From: Prado023 sp963700395
Lineage (GTDB): Bacteria > Actinomycetota > Actinomycetes > S36-B12 > CAIYMF01
Direction of reading: 5' to 3'
DNA length: 64,000 nt
NCBI GenBank assembly: GCA_963700395.1
Contig: CAVOXI010000003.1
Location: 186,001 to 250,000 of the forward strand
The notes beneath the pieces are model-generated. The model was not told the origin of the DNA and ran no database searches. It was given only the letters and a program-made list of their open reading frames with translations. Both the position numbers and the translations under genes were made by a program. Positions 40,544 to 49,234 of the stretch are shown here, piece after piece; positions within the stretch are counted from its first letter, which is position 1; every line of letters begins with the position of its first letter.

Positions 40544-42069
40544 TGACCGCCTTGAAGGTCTTGGCCAGGATGACGACGTCCAGGGCGATCGACCAGGTCT
40601 CGATGTAGTGCAGGTCCATGCGCATCCGGTCGTCCCAGGAGACCTCCTTGCGACCGGAGATCTGCCACAGGCCGGTCATTCCCGGCTTCGTCAGGTGCCG
40701 GCGGTGCTCGGCGTCACGCCAGCAGCGCCAGCTCATCGGGGAGCATCGGTCGGGGGCCGACCAGCGACATCGACCCGCTGATCACGTTGAACAGCTGCGG
40801 CAGCTCGTCCATGCTCCAGCGGCGCAGCACCCCGCCCACCCGGGTGACCCGCGGATCGTCGCGGTACCGATCGGCGACGTCGTCGTCGAGGTCGCCGATC
40901 ACGTCGTCGCGGATCGAGTCCGCCCCGACGTGCATCGTGCGGAACTTGATGCACCGGAAGACCTCGCCGGAGCGTCCGATCCGGTCGCTGACGTAGAGGG
41001 CCCGGCCCAGCGAGTCGAACTTGATCGCGATCGCCGATCAGCAGGTAGACCGGGGCCAGGATCACCACGAGCGGCACCGCGATCACCAGGTCGACGATCC
41101 GCTTGAGCGCACGCTTCGGGCCGGTCAGGCTCGGCTCGTCGAGGTGGATCAGCGGCAGGCCGGCGGCCGGCCGCACGGACATGCGCGGCCCGGCCACGTC
41201 GGAGAGGATCGGGGAGACGAGCAGGTCGATCCGGGGCCCTCGAGGCGCCAGGCGAGGCGCCGCAGGAGCGCGGGGTCGACGGCGGTCGACTCGGCAACGG
41301 CGACCGCGTGGACGTTGTGGGCGTCGATCCAGTCCATGACGTCGTCGAGCCAGGCGTCCACGACGTGGTCGCGGGCATCGGCCCGGGCGTCGGTCACGGC
41401 CACCCGCGGCGGCTGCACCGTGCCGATCACCTTGAACCCGGCGACGGCGTCGGTCGCGAACGACTCGGACAGCGCGGCGCTGCGCAGCCGGTCACCGACG
41501 ATCAGCGTGCTCTGCTGGAACCGGCCCTCGAGGCGCTGACGGCCCAGCCAGACGCGCAGCAGCCACCGGCCGAGCAGGATCAGCATCGTGCCGATCAGCA
41601 GCGAGGGCAGGACCAGGCGAAGCGGTGGGGCGGACTTGGCGACGTAGGAGGCGATCGCGATCGCCGCCAGCATGGTGACGCCGGCGTTGACGACCCGCTT
41701 GAACTCCTCGTTCCCGACGCCCAGGTAGCGCGCCTCGTACCCGCCGCGCAGGAGGATCAGCAGCAACCACCACACGATCATCGCCGCGCCGGTCAGGGGG
41801 GTCTCGACCTGGTCGAACAGGTAGCCGGAGTTGATCATCACGGCGATGTACAGGCTGATGCTCGTGCCCAGGATGCCCAGGTCGAGCAGGAAGGCGCGCA
41901 GCGCCACGGAGAACATCGGGTCGACCTCGCGCGCGGCCGCGGGCCTCGGGCCGCTCGACGACGGTGGCGACGGGGGCGCGCCGCTGCGCAGCCTCGTCCC
42001 CGGCAATGCGCAGCACCGGGGGTGCGGCTCCCCGGCGCCTGGCTCCCTGCCTGCCATGCTGCCTGCCAT
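40521..42069 (-). pseudogene. polyprenyl glycosylphosphotransferase (WcaJ/EpsE-like), frameshifted
   Basis: Initiating sugar transferase, about 515 residues when joined. It has four or five N-terminal helices (FLLDLGILGTSISLYIAVMI onward), a CoA-binding-like domain (STLIVGDRLRSAALSESF) and the conserved catalytic membrane-associated domain: RALKRIVDLVIAVPLVVILAP, FRCIKFRTMHVGADS, RRWSMDELPQLFNVISGSMS and VGPRP. It links a sugar-1-phosphate to undecaprenyl phosphate, starting a repeat unit. Three indels break it: near 41236 (missing G in GGG), near 41034 (extra G) and near 40725. ATG 42069 with GGGAGGGGAG directly upstream. A promoter lies at 42108-42136. Confidence 0.85.
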
Positions 42070-42107
42070 CTCCCCTCCCACCAGCGTAGACGGCCCAGCA
42101 ACTGACG

Positions 42108-42136
42108 ACACTAGACACCGTGAGCCCCGTTTCCAA
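42108..42136 (-). promoter_or_regulatory. promoter of the sugar transferase gene
   Basis: On the minus strand TTGGAA (42136-42131) and TAGTGT (42113-42108) are separated by 17 bases, giving a ~31-base leader before ATG 42069. Confidence 0.55.
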
Positions 42137-42221
42137 GCCCAGCAGCCGTTCTCGGCGGTCGGGTTCCACTCGGGCGAGCGGATCTGTGCGGGTATCCTGC
42201 ACCCCTGATGAGGGAGGACAG

Positions 42222-43547
42222 ATGCCCGTTTACCGCCGTTTCGCCGTGTGCGCGGCCGTTGGCTCTGGTCGGTGTCCTGATGGCCGCCTGCACGTCGGCG
42301 TCCCCGACGCCGGCTGGCCCCACACCCCGGCCGCCGGACCCGTCGAGCGCCACCCCGTGCCGGCGGGCGACCCGATCGCCCGGGAGCTCTTCGGCACCCA
42401 CGTGGGCAACCTGGCCTCCGGGGCCGAGCCCGTGCCGCCCACCGCGGGGGCGATCCGCCTGTGGGACTCCGGCGTGTCGTGGCGCCAGCTCGAGCCGGTC
42501 CAGGGGCAGGTCGACTGGGCGCCCATGGACTCCGCGGTGGCCCAGGCCGAGAGCACCGGCGCCGCGGACATCCAGTGGGTGCACGGCAGCCCGCCGCCCT
42601 GGGCCGCCCTGGACCCCGAGGCACCGGGGATCTACGGCCCCGGCACCTCCTCGGCGCCCGACGAGGAGGCCTACCTGAGCTTCCTGCGCCAGGTCGCCGA
42701 GCGGTACAAGGGCCGAATCACCTCGTACCAGGTGTGGAACGAGGCGAACATCAAGATCTTCTACCGGGGGAAGCCCGAGTACCTGGCAGAGCTGACCCTG
42801 CGGGCCAAGGAGGTCCTCGACGAGGTCGACCCTGACGCGCTGCTGGTCGGAGCGAGCACGACGGTGCGGGCGGCGGGCCCGGTCAAGCCCTGGTACGGCA
42901 AGTACTCGGCTGCCCTGGCCGAGCGCGGCTGGCCGGTCGACGCGATGGCCGTGCACCTCTACCCGCTGGCCGACCAGGGAGCCGGCACGCGGGCCGCGTA
43001 CGTGCGACTGATGCGCGAATGGCTGGCCGAGCGCGGCTGGACCGGCCAGCTCTGGGACACCGAGGTCAACTACGGCGATCGCCGCGACTTCGCCACGAAG
43101 GAGGTCATCGTGCCCCAGCAGCGGGCCGCCGGCTGGGTGGCGCGCACGTACATCGACTCCCTCGCGCTCGGCATCGACCGCGTGTACTGGTACTCGTGGA
43201 ACGACCACATCCTGGGCATCGACCAGGTCGACGCCCAGACCGGCGCGATCCTGCCCGCCGGCCAGGCGTACCTGACGGTGCAGGACTGGTTCGCGGGCGC
43301 GTACTGGCAGGGCTGCACCGGCGAGCTGACGGAGCCGACCGGCGAGTCCGGCGCCCTGACCACCTGCGAACTGGCCACCGGGGACCGGCTCCCCGCGCAG
43401 ATCCTGTTCAGCCACAACGGGCCCACGACCATCCTGATGCCCGAGGCGGCCGCGCAGATCTGTCGGCTCGACGGGACCTGCGAGCCGGCTGAAGGCGACT
43501 CGTTGAAGGTGACGGCCAACCCCATCCTGGTCCGGTTCTCGGGGTGA
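42222..43547 (+). CDS. lipoprotein glycoside hydrolase, clan GH-A type, frameshifted N-terminus
   Basis: A (beta/alpha)8-type hydrolase. The acid/base Glu is in SYQVWNEANIKIF and the likely nucleophile Glu in QLWDTEVNYGD. AGAIRLWDSGVSWRQLEPVQG near the start is shared with the next gene. ATG 42222 follows AGGGAGGACAG. Two indels disturb the N-terminus: one extra base near 42258, after which LALVGVLMAAC appears as a lipobox signal, and a missing C in the run 42353-42356, after which PAGDPIARELFGTHVG continues in the main frame. Corrected, it is a ~440-residue lipoprotein. It may act on the polysaccharide made by the adjacent genes (inference). About 40% identical by eye to its downstream neighbour in the core. 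Confidence 0.78.
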   Translation: MPVYRRFAVCAAVGSGRCPDGRLHVGVPDAGWPHTPAAGPVERHPVPAGDPIARELFGTHVGNLASGAEPVPPTAGAIRLWDSGVSWRQLEPVQGQVDWAPMDSAVAQAESTGAADIQWVHGSPPPWAALDPEAPGIYGPGTSSAPDEEAYLSFLRQVAERYKGRITSYQVWNEANIKIFYRGKPEYLAELTLRAKEVLDEVDPDALLVGASTTVRAAGPVKPWYGKYSAALAERGWPVDAMAVHLYPLADQGAGTRAAYVRLMREWLAERGWTGQLWDTEVNYGDRRDFATKEVIVPQQRAAGWVARTYIDSLALGIDRVYWYSWNDHILGIDQVDAQTGAILPAGQAYLTVQDWFAGAYWQGCTGELTEPTGESGALTTCELATGDRLPAQILFSHNGPTTILMPEAAAQICRLDGTCEPAEGDSLKVTANPILVRFSG

Positions 43548-43601
43548 CGCTAAGGACGTGTTAACGTCACCGGAACCCTGCGACACGCGCCCCCGGTGCA
43601 G

Positions 43602-43629
43602 TTGACCGAGGCGTCTGGCAGCAGACACT
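43602..43629 (+). promoter_or_regulatory. candidate promoter of the secreted hydrolase
   Basis: TTGACC (43602-43607) and GACACT (43624-43629) with a 16-base spacer, ~35 bases upstream of the GTG. A TGACGTCA palindrome (43631-43638) lies at the expected start site. Confidence 0.35.
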
Positions 43630-43663
43630 GTGACGTCATCATTCCTAGTGGGGGGAGTCCACT

Positions 43664-44914
43664 GTGCGACGGATCCTGAAGGTCATCGTCCCGGCCGCTG
43701 CGGCGGGGTTGCTGGCAGCCACCTTGCCCGCGGGCGCGGCGTCGGCGGCGCCGACCGTTCCCGGTCCGCTGTTCGGCCAGCACGTGGCCAGCATCGCCGC
43801 GGCGGCACCCGGCGGGCTGACCCTCGGTGCGGTCCGCCTCTGGGACTCGGGGGTCTCCTGGCGGGACCTGCAGCCAACTGAGGGCGCGCCCAACCTCGCC
43901 CCCTTGAAGGCGGCCGTGGCACATGCCAAGGCGCTGGGTGCCAGCGAGATCATGTACACCCTGGGCAACACCCCCAAGTGGGCCGCGTCCGACCCCAACT
44001 CGAAGCTGGGCCTCTACGGCCCCGGGTCGAACAGCCACCCGGCGAGGAACTCGTACTACACCGACTTCCTCAAGGCCGTGGCCACAGGGGTACCGGGGAT
44101 CACCTCCTTCCAGGTCTGGAACGAGGCCAACCTGAAGGACTTCTACCTCGGCAGCCCCGCGCAGATCGCGCAGCTGACCAAGGACGCCCGAGCTGCTCTC
44201 AACTCGGTCGGATCGGGCGCAGCCCTCGTTGCGGCCAGCACCACGGTTCGCGCCAAGGGTCCTGTGGGCAAGTTCGGAAAGGCCTACGGGGCGGCGATGC
44301 GCAAGGCCGGGGCCTGGAAGGCCGTGAACGCCGTGTCCGCGCACTTCTACCCGCCCGCCAAGAATGGGCCGTCCACCCGGGTGAGCTACATGAAGACGGT
44401 CAAGAAGTACTACAAGCGCTACGGGGCCGGTCGCAAGGCCCTGTGGGACACCGAGATGAACTTCGGGGACACGCGGCCGTACATGAAGGTCAAGCGCCAG
44501 TACACGGGCACAACGGCCGCGACCTACGTGGCACGCACCTTCATCGACTCGATGCGCTACGGCGTGTACCGGGTGTTCTGGTACGGCTGGGACATCAACG
44601 TCCTTGGCACCGACATGATCAGCCGGGGCGCTGACCGCAGCCAGACATCGGGGGGCAAGGCCTTCCTCGAGACCCAGGACTGGATGGTGGGCAAGACCTG
44701 GCTCGGATGCAAGGTGAAGTCCAAGGTGACGACCTGCACGCTGCGGGCACCCAACGGCACCCGGCAGACGATCCGCTACGCCTCGAAGACGAAGTCGTTC
44801 AAGGTTCCGGCGGGCGCCACCCAGATCCGGCGCCTCGATGGCTCCACCACGACGGTGGCTCCCGGCGCCCGGATGACCCTCACGACCCAGCCGGTGCTGT
44901 TCGTCGGCGGCTGA
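43664..44914 (+). CDS. secreted glycoside hydrolase, clan GH-A type
   Basis: A 416-residue intact protein. A Sec signal peptide (residues 1-29, cleavage after AASA) precedes a TIM-barrel domain with acid/base Glu154 in FQVWNEAN and nucleophile Glu264 in LWDTEMNFGD. The last ~85 residues are beta-rich and Lys/Thr-rich with a KVKSKVTTC segment. It is a tandem paralogue of the lipoprotein hydrolase upstream but is secreted rather than anchored. GTG 43664 with GGGGGAG six bases upstream. The glycan substrate is unknown; GH5- or GH39-like families are the nearest guesses. The gene has no frameshift although its neighbours do. Confidence 0.8.
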   Translation: MRRILKVIVPAAAAGLLAATLPAGAASAAPTVPGPLFGQHVASIAAAAPGGLTLGAVRLWDSGVSWRDLQPTEGAPNLAPLKAAVAHAKALGASEIMYTLGNTPKWAASDPNSKLGLYGPGSNSHPARNSYYTDFLKAVATGVPGITSFQVWNEANLKDFYLGSPAQIAQLTKDARAALNSVGSGAALVAASTTVRAKGPVGKFGKAYGAAMRKAGAWKAVNAVSAHFYPPAKNGPSTRVSYMKTVKKYYKRYGAGRKALWDTEMNFGDTRPYMKVKRQYTGTTAATYVARTFIDSMRYGVYRVFWYGWDINVLGTDMISRGADRSQTSGGKAFLETQDWMVGKTWLGCKVKSKVTTCTLRAPNGTRQTIRYASKTKSFKVPAGATQIRRLDGSTTTVAPGARMTLTTQPVLFVGG

Positions 44915-44985
44915 CCAGGGCATCCCCGCCCGCCCGGGGGCGTCCACGGACGATCGAGGCCTCCCCGGCGGCATCCGCGGCCAAT

Positions 44986-45625
44986 TCACCCGCGGTCGGA
45001 CCGCGTCGAGCGTACTGGGCCCCGGCGCCGACGCAGCGCTGACGCGCATAGGGGGCGAGTACTTCGGGTTGCGCGCATACTGCGAGGCCATCGGCCCGGA
45101 CTGGCCCACGTACTTGGAGTTCAGGTCGACGTGCCCGTAGGGGCGCTCAGCGGGGGCGTCCAGGGAGTGGAAGCTGAGCTGGCCGATCCGCATGCCGGGC
45201 CAGAGCTTGATCGGCAGCGTGGCCACGTTGCTCAGCTCGAGGGTGATCTGGCCCCTCGGCCAGCCCGGGTCCACGAATCCCGCGGTGGCATGGATCAGGA
45301 GGCCCAGCCGGCCAAGGCTGCTCTTGCCCTCGACCCGCGCGACCAGGTCGTCGGGCAGGCCGATCGCCTCGACGGTCGTTCCGAGCACGAACTCGCCGGG
45401 GTGCAGGATGAACGCCGTTCCCTCGGGCACGGTCACCCGCTCGTTGAGGTCGGCCGGCTTGTCGTAGGGGTCGATCACCTCGGTGGTGTGGTTGCGAAAG
45501 ACGAGGAACTCCGGACCCAGCCGGACATCGACGCTGGCAGGTTGGATCTGGGCGTCCTCGATGGGATCGATGACCAGGCGGCCCTCGTCGAGCAGGCGGC
45601 GGATGGTGCCGTCGGACAGGATCAT
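44986..45625 (-). CDS. dcd: dCTP deaminase, C-terminus disturbed
   Basis: Trimeric dCTP deaminase (dCTP to dUTP, or dUMP in bifunctional forms). Motifs: MILSDGTIRRLLDEGRL, IQPASVDVRLGPEF, the catalytic VARVEGKSSLGRLGL, HATAGFVDPGWPRGQITLELSN and GQLSFHSLD. The conserved body ends near residue 185 (YVGQSGPMASQYARNP), matching the usual ~190 residues, but no stop follows in that frame. It remains open antisense to the hydrolase gene down to 43550. Loss of one G from the G5 run 45051-45055 would give a stop at 44986-44988. The end given here is therefore a guess. ATG 45625. Confidence 0.85.
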
Positions 45626-45751
45626 GCAGCGGATCGTATCCGCGGGCCCCGGCATGCCCGGCCGGAGTGGACCTGTGGCGCCGCCCGGTTTGGGGTCGCC
45701 GGTCCGGCTGGGGCATAATCGGTGCCGTCGCGATCGATCAGATCGGGCGCC

Positions 45752-45825
45752 GCGGGTGTAGTTCAATGGCAGAACATCAGCTTCCCAAGCTGACAGTGCG
45801 GGTTCGATTCCCGTCACCCGCTCCA
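45752..45825 (+). tRNA. tRNA-Gly (anticodon CCC)
   Basis: GCGGGTG acceptor strand pairs with CACCCGC; D arm GTTCAATGGCAGAAC; anticodon stem-loop TCAGC-TTCCCAA-GCTGA gives CCC; T arm GGGTTCGATTCCC. Discriminator T and an encoded CCA end it at 45825. It reads GGG codons. Confidence 0.95.
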
Positions 45826-46016
45826 CGAGATGGGGCGGGCAGCTCGGTCCGGCGCGCCCGCCTGACCACCGCCAACAGTTGGTGGCGCGGGTGCGTGAGC
45901 CGCCGAAGGAGCCACGCCTTCGCGTGGGGGCGAGGCACCGCAGACTGTGACAACCTTCTGGCGGTCTGTGGTGTCGTAGTAGGTGATGAGATCTACACGA
46001 CGGCGACGGGGTACTG

Positions 46017-46584
46017 ATGGCTCGCGAGGAGTTCGAGGCCTTCGCCGCTGGCGCTACGCCTCGGCTGTGCCGCGCCGCGTACTGCATCATGGCAGACCAT
46101 CGCTCGGCGGAGGACCTGGTCCAGGACGTACTCACTCGCGTCTACGTGGCGTGGCCCAAGATGCGCAGCACCCATCAGGGGTACGCCTACCGAGCAATGG
46201 CGCACGCGGTGGCCAACCAGCGTCGCTGGTCGGGTCGCCACCCGACAAGGCCCCTGCGCGATGACGATCCCAGCGCCTTGGCGAACAACCATGCCGACTC
46301 TGTCGTCGTCCGCAACGAGGTTCTCTCTGCGCTTCGACAGCTACCACCGCGGCAGCGCGTGATCATCGTGCTGCGCTACTACGTCGATCTCACCGAGGTC
46401 GAGTCCGCCAAGCACTGGAGATCAGCGTGGGCACCGTCAAGAGCCAACACTCTCGAGCATTGGCCCGGCTGCGCTCAGTGCTCGGTGAAGACCTCGTGGC
46501 GTCTCCGAAGATCCAGGAGATGTCCTGTCGCTGGGATTCCCCAACTCCCCCACCATCACGGACAGGAGCAAGTATGACCCTTGA
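46017..46584 (+). CDS. ECF sigma factor, SigE-family type, frameshifted
   Basis: Region 2 reads FEAFAAGATPRLCRAAYCI and DHRSAEDLVQDVLTRVYVAWPKM; region 4 begins LSALRQLPPRQRVIIVLRYYVDLTEVE. This is the actinobacterial 'SigE family' ECF group. A base is missing after 46412: restoring it gives AKALEISVGTVKSQHSRALARL, the canonical DNA-binding helix. A second missing base near 46504 gives an EDPGDVLSLGFPNSP tail, ending at TGA 46582-46584. The corrected protein is about 188 residues and overlaps the next gene. As read, region 4.2 is lost and the factor would be inactive. ATG 46017. Confidence 0.82.
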
Positions 46585-47269
46585 CCTGCGAGAAGAGCTT
46601 GAGAACGCGACTTCCGCGCTGGCGCCAGGGGCGACCTGGTCGGCCGAGCACAGCGCTGGGCCATCGTCGCCTCGTGATGCGCCGACTCCGAAAAACCCTC
46701 GGAGGCGCACGCGCAGTCGGCGCTGCTTGGCAGTGGGTATCGCGAACTTCCCCGCGCAGTGGTCGCAGCAGGTCGGCGACGTGCAACCCGGAGGGCAGGC
46801 GACCAGCGCTCCCACCAGCATCGAGGCCGCACTGGCTGCGGTGTCCCTGCCCGATCCCGCGCCGGGCTTCCCCTACCGGCTCATTGCCGACGGAGCACCT
46901 TCACAGGCGACCGTGGACGGCCAGCAGTACTGGATCCGCAACTTCGATCTCGCAGTCAAGCCGGAGACCACGACAACGGACTCGTCTGGCACCGTGACAG
47001 GCGAGGCGAATGGACCCGAAGCAGTGGTCCAGGTGGGCACGTTCCCGCTCCCGGGTGATGGCGGCGTAGTCGATCGGCACCCGATCGTTGAGCGGCCAGA
47101 CGTGGCGGGCACGACTGGCGTCGTCGTGAGGTACAACGCGAGGGATGGCTCCCCGGTAGCCGCTCTGTACTTCCACGCCGGAGCCTTCACGGCATCGGTC
47201 ATGGGATTCGGTGGCGTCACGACCGACCAGCTCACCGCACTGGGCAACGCCTTGACCGGGATGAACTAG
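46574..47269 (+). CDS. membrane-anchored partner of the ECF sigma factor, frameshifted
   Basis: It starts MTLDLREELENATSALAPGA, overlapping the sigma-factor stop, as anti-sigma-like partners in this family usually do. Between ~46640 and ~46730 the frame shifts twice; in the alternate frame the segment reads LGHRRLVMRRLRKTLGGARAVGA followed by LAVGIANFPAQ, which looks like a basic cytosolic stretch and a single membrane helix. The rest (to 47269) is a ~165-residue extracytoplasmic domain rich in Thr, Val and Gly (VVQVGTFPLPGDGG, VVVRYNARDGSPVAALYF). No zinc HxxxCxxC anti-sigma motif is visible. A sensor or anti-sigma role is inferred from position. Confidence 0.65.
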   Translation: MTLDLREELENATSALAPGATWSAEHSAGPSSPRDAPTPKNPRRRTRSRRCLAVGIANFPAQWSQQVGDVQPGGQATSAPTSIEAALAAVSLPDPAPGFPYRLIADGAPSQATVDGQQYWIRNFDLAVKPETTTTDSSGTVTGEANGPEAVVQVGTFPLPGDGGVVDRHPIVERPDVAGTTGVVVRYNARDGSPVAALYFHAGAFTASVMGFGGVTTDQLTALGNALTGMN

Positions 47270-47840
47270 GTCGCCGCCACCTCGAAACCCGCCTCGATCG
47301 CCAACGCAGCAAGGAGCCGCAGAAGCCCGCCAGCGGCGCGTGGCGGCGCTCGCCTGGAGCCCGCGCGTACGCAGATCCAGCACGTCTCAGCCACGACAGT
47401 TGACGCCGTGCGGGCGCACCGTGACGACGCGATCGCCGCCGCTTTGGCCGAGGAGCCATGGGCCAGCCTGGAGGGCAGCACCACGGCCCGTTGGTGCACT
47501 CTGAGGTCCGGCGACGCCTAGAGTCATCGCCGCGACCGAGCTGGGGGCCAGCATCACCTTCGTCACCTCCAGCCAGCCAATGGACGATCCCGGTACCTTC
47601 AGGACCTCCTCTCCTTGAGGGTGCCGATGGCCCCTGGAGCAGAAGCACGTCCTGGTACCGGACGAGGTCGGAGGTGTCCCTCATTGCCAGCGGCGCAGCT
47701 CTCACCTCCCACTGCGTCGGCACTTTCGGGGATGTGACCCGCATTTCAAGACTTTGCGCGGTGACGCGGGGGGACCGCCAAAGCCCGGCGTGTTGAGGAA
47801 CATTGGGACTTTCGCGGTCACCGCTCCACCAACACGAAAA
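47270..47840. other. gene-poor stretch with degraded reading frames
   Basis: About 570 bases with no convincing gene. Short minus-strand fragments (for example AIASSRCARTASTVVAETCW and LLRLLAALAIEAGFEV between 47275 and 47450) switch frames, suggesting an old gene remnant I cannot identify. No transposase motif was recognised. Confidence 0.45.
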
Positions 47841-47876
47841 GGGCCCCTGACCGGCACAAACGCCGGTCAGGGGCCC
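47841..47876 (-). terminator. strong hairpin with T-run on the minus strand
   Basis: GGGCCCCTGACCGG pairs perfectly over 14 bp with CCGGTCAGGGGCCC, loop CACAAACG. On the minus strand it is followed by TTTTCGTG, a classic intrinsic terminator; on the plus strand only by TT. Yet no minus-strand gene reads into it, making it an orphan. Confidence 0.75.
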
Positions 47877-48020
47877 TTCCTCATGAGTCCCGCCAGTGCA
47901 CTGCCCGTTTCGTGCGACGAATGGCATGCCTTGGTCGCACGGTCGTTGCACGTCCGTCGTCAGCGGTTTCGACACCTGACCGAAGCCGAGGGCGCGAGTT
48001 GGCGTACCTTCGCCTCGAAA

Positions 48021-48899
48021 GTGGGTGCTTCTTTGAATCTGCGTAGCTTCGCCGTGCTCGCGTTTTCGTCGCTGTTGATGCTGCCCCTGTGGGGTTGTGA
48101 TGACTCGGCGAACGGGCCTTCACCCCTGGGCCGTTCGGGCGGCGGCGACGGTGTCGAAACGCTCACCTGCACCGCCTGGGAGCGATTCGCGATTCCGGGA
48201 ACGACGCACGTCCTTGTCAACAACCAGTGGAACGCGCAGCACGCCGGGAGTTCTCCTTTCGAACAATGCCTGCTCCGTCGCAACGATGGAGAAACAACAA
48301 CCTATGGTTGGTCGTGGGAGTGGCCACCCTTTGACCCGTCCACATCCTTCGCCGCGCCCGAGGTCGTCTTCGGTCGCAAGCCGTGGGACGGAGGACTCTC
48401 GCCGACTCCTGACCTGCCTCGAAGGATTTCGGCCATCACCGAACTGTGGCTCGACTTCGCGATCGATATCGCTGCGGAGCCGGCGTACAACCTCAACGCG
48501 ACGATGTGGCTCACGAAGAGTGACGAGGGACTCGCCGCGAAGGATCCCGAGAACATTGTCGCCGAGGTGATGGTGCGCTTCGAGAATCCAGGAGAGATCC
48601 CCGGGTGTTGCGTGCCCGATGGCGCGGCAACGCTCGGCGGTAGAACCTTCGAGGTCTTCCATCTGGACGCCCACGGAGATGACTCGGGGGCGTCAGCTTT
48701 GACCTGGACGATGATCACCTACATCGCGACGGAACAGAGCCGCAACCTTCGTTTCGACCTCGCACTGGTCCTTCGCGACCTGGTCTCGAAGGGACTCGTC
48801 GAAGACACAAGCGGAGTTCAAGGGGTCGAACTCATCACCGAGGTCTCCGGAGGTTCGGGCGAGGCATGGCTCGAGGAATTCGACGTCCAGGTCACGTGA
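48021..48899 (+). CDS. GH12-like (concanavalin-fold) lipoprotein
   Basis: About 290 residues. A signal with lipobox (FAVLAFSSLLMLPLWGC) precedes a jelly-roll domain. Segments LVNNQWNAQHAG, APEVVFGRKPWDGG, ITELWLDFAIDIAAEPAYNLNATMWL and the late SGEAWLEEFDVQV resemble glycoside hydrolase family 12 (endoglucanase/xyloglucanase) landmarks, including NNxWG-like and YPEIIYG-like positions, although the usual catalytic Glu in the ExMxWL strand is not clearly matched (TMWLTK instead), so activity is doubtful. The GTG at 48021 or TTG at 48033 is the likely start. The gene is visibly lower in GC than its neighbours, suggesting transfer. Confidence 0.6.
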   Translation: MGASLNLRSFAVLAFSSLLMLPLWGCDDSANGPSPLGRSGGGDGVETLTCTAWERFAIPGTTHVLVNNQWNAQHAGSSPFEQCLLRRNDGETTTYGWSWEWPPFDPSTSFAAPEVVFGRKPWDGGLSPTPDLPRRISAITELWLDFAIDIAAEPAYNLNATMWLTKSDEGLAAKDPENIVAEVMVRFENPGEIPGCCVPDGAATLGGRTFEVFHLDAHGDDSGASALTWTMITYIATEQSRNLRFDLALVLRDLVSKGLVEDTSGVQGVELITEVSGGSGEAWLEEFDVQVT

Positions 48900-49005
48900 C
48901 GAAGCGTGCCCCGGTGGCCGGGTGGTCGGACCCGGCTAAGGAGTAGCCCAATGACCGCAAGGCCCTTCCTCCGCCGATGGAGTGCCCTTCAGGCAGGACA
49001 GCACC

Positions 49006-49152
49006 TCAGATGGCATCCGCGATGAAGTCGGCCACGAAGACGAGCACGATCAGGGCGGGGACGATCATCCCAACCGTCAACACCCACGAGCGGTCATGGA
49101 ACTTGACTCGGCCCAGCAGTGCGGTCACGACGGTGGCCACGCCGGTCAGCAT
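49006..49152 (-). CDS. small membrane protein (48 residues)
   Basis: ATG 49152 to TGA 49006. Two hydrophobic stretches, MLTGVATVVTALLG and VLTVGMIVPALIVLVFVADFIA, flank a basic KFHDRS turn: a two-helix hairpin. No homologue recognised and only a weak ribosome-binding site, but hydrophobic periodicity and a clean stop support it. Lies between the GH12-like gene and two lipoproteins. Confidence 0.4.
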   Translation of the reverse strand: MLTGVATVVTALLGRVKFHDRSWVLTVGMIVPALIVLVFVADFIADAI

Positions 49153-49234
49153 CGTGCCAAATCGACCGGGCCGCCCTGAGCGGCCACTTCAAGCGTAACG
49201 GGTGGCCCTGCGGGTGGCTGCCGCCGGTGGATCG

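Noticed and set aside
36458..42360. Programmed ribosomal frameshifting as explanation
   Set aside because: Shifts are too many, occur in both directions, and lack consistent slippery sites or stimulatory structures.
45667..46017. Plus-strand 116-codon frame across the tRNA-Gly
   Set aside because: It is read through the tRNA gene (SSMAEHQLPKLTVRVRFPSP is the well-known false translation of tRNA sequence).
43550..46135. 861-codon minus-strand open frame including dcd
   Set aside because: Only the dCTP deaminase segment is real. The parts antisense to the hydrolase gene, and those upstream of ATG 45625, lack any support.
47270..47840. Transposase or integrase remnant
   Set aside because: No DDE, HUH or tyrosine-recombinase motif could be read in any frame; left as unidentified degraded sequence.
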